Assembly: GCA_033439795.1 (NCBI GenBank)
Contig: JAUTDP010000002.1
Span: forward strand, 3,534,001-3,598,000
Reading direction: 5' to 3'
Source of the DNA: Sordaria brevicollis
Lineage: Eukaryota > Ascomycota > Sordariomycetes > Sordariales > Sordariaceae
Length of the DNA: 64,000 bases
Translations under genes and position numbers: made by a program
Shown: piece by piece, positions 58,751 through 64,000 of the stretch
Position numbering within the stretch: position 1 is the first letter of the stretch
Layout of the letters: the number at the start of each line of letters is the position of its first letter
The notes under the pieces: generated by a model
Told to the model about the DNA's origin: nothing
Seen by the model: only the letters and a program-made list of their open reading frames with translations
Database searches by the model: none

Positions 58751-61700
58751 ACATCGCAATTTGGTAGCGGTCGCTAATAACCCAGATGTCACATGAAAAT
58801 AAAATCGATTTTATCATTATTTTCTCCATTTGGGGGTGTGGGGCTGTAAGCGGAATAAGCAACTCCGAAGCGAGCGGGAAGCGGCCGCACTGGGAGGCAG
58901 CACGACCATGTAGATCTCCGGCCAAACCGTGCGCCGCTGGGACGATACATCAAAGACCGTGTACTGTAGTGAGATGAGGTTCTGAGATGAAGAAAGCAAA
59001 ATGACGTTTCTCTGAAATGTCGCTCCAGTATGTCCAGCTTGATGCGAGTTAGCAACTGTGAAGTGAGGCCTCAGTTGTCAAACCTACTGTGCGCAAGATC
59101 GCTTTTACTGCGGTACAGATCTGTCCATGATTCGCCATCATCCCTTTCTCGAGAGAAGCAAATGGGCAAACGAGCGTCGCTAAAAACGGTATGGGGTGTG
59201 TCGAGAACATCACCAGCTATTGGGTGACATGGCGCCTGTTCAGGGGTGGATTAGTGGACTGCTGGCCTCTGACCTCGGTCGTCCTTGTATCGGTACCTCG
59301 TCCGATGGCCAACACACACTGGCATTGGCTCGCCGGTTCTCGAGCGCTGGTAACCGCATTTGGACTGACGGTTTTAACAAGGAGCGCCCTGACTAAGAAC
59401 ATCTCTTCTTCAAGTCTTGCCGGTAGACAATACCCCGGACAACGACAACCGCGAGCGCCCGCGACCGCTTCAAATGTAAAGGCTCTTTTCTGACGAGTCG
59501 CTGTTGTCAACCGCCGTTCTCAACACCATGCTTGATGTCCACCCCCTGATCCCCTTCGGCACATGGCTATTGCGCAAGGGTCCATGCACTTATGACCGAG
59601 CCACTCTTGGGCAGGACATATACTCTCGCCAAACCGCAAATTGGTCTCCAAGAGCGGCGTCATGTTGAACGCTTCCTCGCATCTACGACCAGAGACTATA
59701 CAATCTTGAACGAGCCGCTTTATTCAACCCGAATTGGTATCTCGCCCGACCTTGAAATAAGCACCGGGGCCGAAAGGCGACCGAGGGCTGTTCGTGACTT
59801 TGCATTCAAGCGTCCTGCGTCCTAATTCCCGGTGATCAGCATCAAATATGTCCTCGACTTTATTGATTATGGGGGCTGGAACACACCTGCTTGCCTTTGC
59901 CAATATCCATTCTCCTCTGCCTGGTAACTTGGTTTACAAAAGCGAGGCTGGCCAGGCAGTCAAAAGTCCACCACGTAGGATTTAACCCCCAGTCGTCGAT
60001 AATCGAGTTCGTATCAAACAGCATGGATGGATTTGCTGTTGGTCCTTAGTCACCGGCTAGTCGATCACCGAGCAGATGACGGGCATCAATTACCGTTGCA
60101 TTCGCCCCGTTCGGCGAACTTGTGGGCGAATGTACCACTGTGCCAGACCTCTCCAGGCCTAAAGTGACATGCCCTGCCTGTGGAGAGCACAATCCCCTGC
60201 ATTTAGTACGAAGCATCGTCCTGAACTGGTGCTATTGCCTGTCATACTTGACTTAACTCCGCCTCTTTACCTTATTGAAACAAGATTGCGTCTTTCGAGG
60301 ACGAACGGAGCAACCTTCTTTCGTCGTGTGTGCATTCGAAACCATCCTCGTGCTCTCAGACGGACCCCGCCTTGCCCGCAAACCATAGGCGTTGGGCTGT
60401 ATCATCATTGCCGAGATGTGTAGTGAATGAGAGCGTGAAGCGAACTTGAGTCTCACATGAAGGTGACCAATAAGAGGCACACGACAGGGGTGTAGTTCCA
60501 TGTAATTTGGCGCGACGTATTATTCTCTGAGGTCTCGTGCGCCTGCGTTTGAAGTACTGCGTACCGTACACTACGAGAGACGGCGATGATTTGTGGTAGC
60601 TAACGCAGGCAGGCTTTGTAGGTAACACTGATGAGATACGGTCTGAGGAATACCGCATCGTCAGCAAGCAAAGCGCGATGTGTGGGTTTTAACTGAAGCT
60701 GTTAAGCGTTATTAAACGCTCTTTATCGCCTCCGGGGCAGCGGCGTCTAGCTCGTACAAGGGTTAACGAACAACAACACCCCGTATCGAGTACAGGGAAG
60801 AGGGCAGTGTACAAGGGCAAAACCATTCATATCAAAATACCAAACATTAATAGACTTGATGGCGTTCTTGACTGGGACTTCCAGTAGTAGGGATTCTTGG
60901 GAAATAGGGAGCTCGGCGTGAGGTATTTCAGCCTCGACTCTCTCACCTGGAGATGGCCTCCGACGGCCGCAATAGGGCAAGTGCACAAGAGCAGCTTGCT
61001 GCCAAGGAGGTTGGACCGCCTGCCAGAATGCAACCACGACGGTGTATTGAGAGTCACCTCATAACTTGATTGTGGCGCTCTCGTGGAAGCATCTTGATCA
61101 TGTCACTGTTTCCGAACGATGTCTCCTTTGAGCCTGTGATACCTAGCAGATATGGCCCAGAAAGCCATTACCAGACAGCCAGGTGAGTTTTCTGTGTCGA
61201 AGTGGGAAAGATAAATTTAGAAACGTGCGTGCCCGCTCATAGGGGACCAAGATGCGAAATTCTTTGGTTTCATGTGGGAAGAATGCCGAAGTGAAAGTCG
61301 TTCAGATATTGCAGTTGCATTTCGCCCGCTTCGACAATTCCGTGTCAGCGAATGTGGGAGACGCGGCGGCGGCTGTCGCTATCAAAAGGGCTTGTCGTCG
61401 CGCATGCTCCGTAATCAGTACCGAGCTCGTTATTACTAGCGCATGTTTTCGGGAAGTTTACCGCCAAAGCATGCCGTATGATTGGTCACCTCAACCAGCA
61501 GATGATGCGATTGGACGAGAGGTCAGAGGCCCATTCTTAGAAACAGGTCGTGACTGGTACCCGTAACCCGACCATGCCATTTCAGAAAAGGAAGGGCTCG
61601 AAAGAATTGTGGTGTCCTGAGCTTCCAAGGTTGTGGTTCTCGAGATTTGGAGCTGCGACGGGGTGCTAGCATACAACACAGTTCGCCAGCTGTTGACTTG

Positions 61701-64000
61701 GGTAGGCGTGCTGTTCGATACACACTGATCGACATGTAGGTATGGTCCCTGGTAGGCTTTTTGGCATATGTAGCAGATCTGGCTAGGCGGATCTTTTTCT
61801 TTTTTTTTCTTTTTTTTTTTCTTTCGTTCTGAGCGTGCCAGAAATGCGTACGTATTGGGATCTCGTTGTCCAAAGTCGGGTGTCGTGCAAGCGGTACGTT
61901 CACCACATGTGATTTGGGTGAAGGAGCTGCATATGGAGAGGCTCAAAATACAAAGAGAATGCTTATGAGCACTTTGTGAAAATCAGTACATTGGGTCTGC
62001 GTGGTTCAAGGCGTGTTGGGTGAACTGATACTGTCGTCGACGACTTTCCTTGCCATAAACCAGCCATCCTGGCCCTATAGCAGGCAATGTCATCCAGATA
62101 CCCGTGACAACAATTTGCAGACACGTTCCGTGACGAAACAAGATGTCTGAGCAGTCGCTTGTTCTGCCTGCCATCGAATCGAAGTTTTGTGGGCCGTTCG
62201 TCGCTTGTTCGAGGACGGGGTGGACGGCTTGATTCCGTCATGGTCAGTGCTGACACCGCCGTTGCGATGAACACTGGACATCTCGTTTGGGACTTGGACT
62301 GGCGGGACAGGGTATTTTGTACTGTGTAGTAACCAGTGGCCTGCCACCACTTTCTCGTTTCTTTCGTTGACTCGGACGCTTCCTTCTGGAGCCTCCTCAA
62401 GGGTGTTGTCTGTCTTGAAGGTACCTAGATAAACCACAGTAGCGACGAGACTGCTAGCTACTGTACTGGTGGGAAAATCAGAAATATCGCGGTATGTACT
62501 GGAGTGTCATGGTGCCGGCCGGGCATGACTGTGAAAGTCTCTTCATGTGCGTTTCAAACAGATTGAACATAAAGAATGCTCGGAAATTGACCAGTCAGGT
62601 TAAGGTATTCAAAAGTTTCTGGCATATGACGAAGGCCCAAGCGGACTCGAAATGTGGGTGATGGCAATGGAGGAAAGAAACGTTGGTTGCAGACTCGGAG
62701 TGCAAGACCGTGCAGGTGCTGTCCGGTGCTGTTCTGTTGTTCAGGTCACGGTTGGTTCCTCTGCAAAGCACTTGGAAGGAGGTGCCGACGACGCTCGGCG
62801 AGGCAACAGCAACGGACTGCAAGATTCAACGGAAAAAGATGGGACAAAATGTGAGAATGCAACCCCAAGGTGTCCAAGGTCACGTCTAGCCCCTGCAAAT
62901 ACTTGTACGTACCTGCCCTGGTCTACCTGGCTCAACATTTCGACAAGATCGCACTCACCGCCATGGCCGCGATTGATTCCTCAGCAGGAAGAGCGGACAT
63001 TGTCCAAAAAGGGCAACAGTAATCCATGTTGCCATGTTTCCATTCCGTCCCTGCCAAAACCGAAAATGTCACGGTCGTGGTGGACTGGTGGCAGGTGCTG
63101 GTCAGGGCTGGTCAGGCGCGGGGTTCACTTGAGATTATGACAACTTAAAAAATCCGAGACACGAAAAAATGTTCATCATCAGTGAAAAGTGGAAGTCGTG
63201 ACCTGTCTACGAACACCTGTCTACGAACCCCGCGCACAAAGAGGAAACTTTGAGGCAGGCAGCTGCAGCAACACATGCATGCATGGATGCAATTCCTGCC
63301 TGAGGGGGGAAATCGTTTACTTTTGAAAGTGTACTCATCCACCATCTCATCACTCCCCTCTGTTCGCCCTCCAAGTGTCTGTTGTTGAGCAATGAGGTTG
63401 GTTTTGCGTGGCGTCAAGCCCCGGGCACAGGTCATCGGCGGCTGGCAGGCCTGGCCCGTCCGCCGTTCACCTCATTGAGGTGCATCGTCCCGTCCCACAC
63501 TCCACGGCGGCATGCCTGATGATCTCCTTCGCTTCCCTTCATCCCACGATCCAAACATTGTCTTTTCTTGAAGGTAGGTAAATCTTCAATACCACCACCG
63601 GAAACAGTAACGTCATTCATGCTAACACAATCAAAGCCAATACTCAGCAATAACGCAAGCCATTTCAAAACGATGGCGAGAGTGTTTCCCTCAGAGTGTC
63701 TTTCACGGCCTGTGATTGGCCGAGATATTTGTTAAGGACTCTAGCCGCTTCTCAATTCGCTGGAGCCGCCGCGGCCTCGGTTCTTAGCCGCCCTCCACTG
63801 TTTCGATGCCCCTGCCAAGGCTTCCATGTTCGTGGGGTAATGCTTCTAAGCGCCCTATAAACTATTTTGGTGTCAACAACCTCAACGTCCTCTCTATCTC
63901 GGACCTGGCTCCCATGTCGACCAACACTCAACGTCTTCTACACTTCTAGAACTCTTCCATATGACATCTGTAAGTCCAAAGAATCCCAGTAACCTGCAGA
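58751..64000. other. Right flank, normal composition, no supported gene
   Basis: GC content returns to normal at about 58750. Open frames are short (under 165 codons), shift often and match no family I recognise. Fragments such as 59190-59825 look coding-like across several frames and may be a decayed gene. A minus frame at 61491-61946 includes CYICQKAY...HVDQC, a weak Cys/His pattern. A T-rich tract lies at about 61795-61823. At the right edge, ATGACATCT followed by GTAAGT (63961 onward) could be the first exon of a plus-strand gene running out of the window. Confidence 0.35.

Noticed and set aside
61491..61946. Zinc-finger-like minus frame (CYICQKAY...HVDQC)
   Set aside because: Single weak Cys/His pattern next to a T-tract-derived Lys run; no support for a gene.
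1..64000. tRNA or 5S rRNA genes
   Set aside because: Looked for promoter boxes and the conserved 5S core by eye and found none convincing; a covariance-model scan would settle it.

Overview
The window looks like nuclear DNA of a filamentous ascomycete, most likely Neurospora or a close relative. The evidence is short introns with GTANGT/GTGAGT donors and CTRAY branch points, Neurospora-type genes (an HP1 homologue, a Yck-type casein kinase I, a SWR1/NuA4 subunit), and a 26-kb block of extreme AT-richness whose repeats differ almost only by C-to-T and G-to-A transitions. That is the signature of repeat-induced point mutation (RIP).

Layout. Bases 1-32800 are ordinary euchromatin with seven genes I can support: hpo (heterochromatin protein 1, minus), a Cys-x2-Cys/coiled-coil/acidic-tail protein (plus), ck-1b (palmitoylatable casein kinase I, plus), a two-pass membrane protein with two PPxY motifs (plus), a p24-alpha cargo receptor (minus), swc4 (DMAP1/Swc4, plus) and a Zn2Cys6-acetyltransferase fusion (minus). 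Intergenic stretches are long (7.5 kb before ck-1b). They hold a 340-bp inverted-repeat element (11153-11492) and a degenerate tandem array of about 195-bp units (25.4-26.15 kb).

Bases 32801-58750 are RIP-degraded heterochromatin. The LTRs, 5-bp target duplications and coding remnants resolve it as a nest of three Ty3/gypsy elements. Element A (35460-57261, TSD TTTCC) was invaded by B, a full-length copy of its own family in the same orientation (36918-44342, TSD CCGCC), and by C, a different Ty3/gypsy element in the opposite orientation (46717-53634, TSD ATTCC). Removing B and C leaves 7449 bp for A against 7425 bp for B. The 24-bp difference is exactly a 12-bp insertion present in both LTRs of A and absent from both LTRs of B. 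Both families carry a C-terminal chromodomain after the integrase. The A/B family also carries an antisense reading frame near its 3' LTR that is interrupted only by TAA/TAG codons, most readily explained as former glutamine codons.

Bases 58751-64000 return to normal composition but show no gene I can recognise.

How it fits together: the left arm encodes HP1, the reader of H3K9 methylation, while the right half is the kind of RIP'd, chromodomain-retroelement heterochromatin HP1 binds in such fungi. The best candidates for new biology are the Zn2Cys6-acetyltransferase fusion whose catalytic His position appears to be Cys, the antisense retroelement ORF, and the nucleosome-length tandem array.
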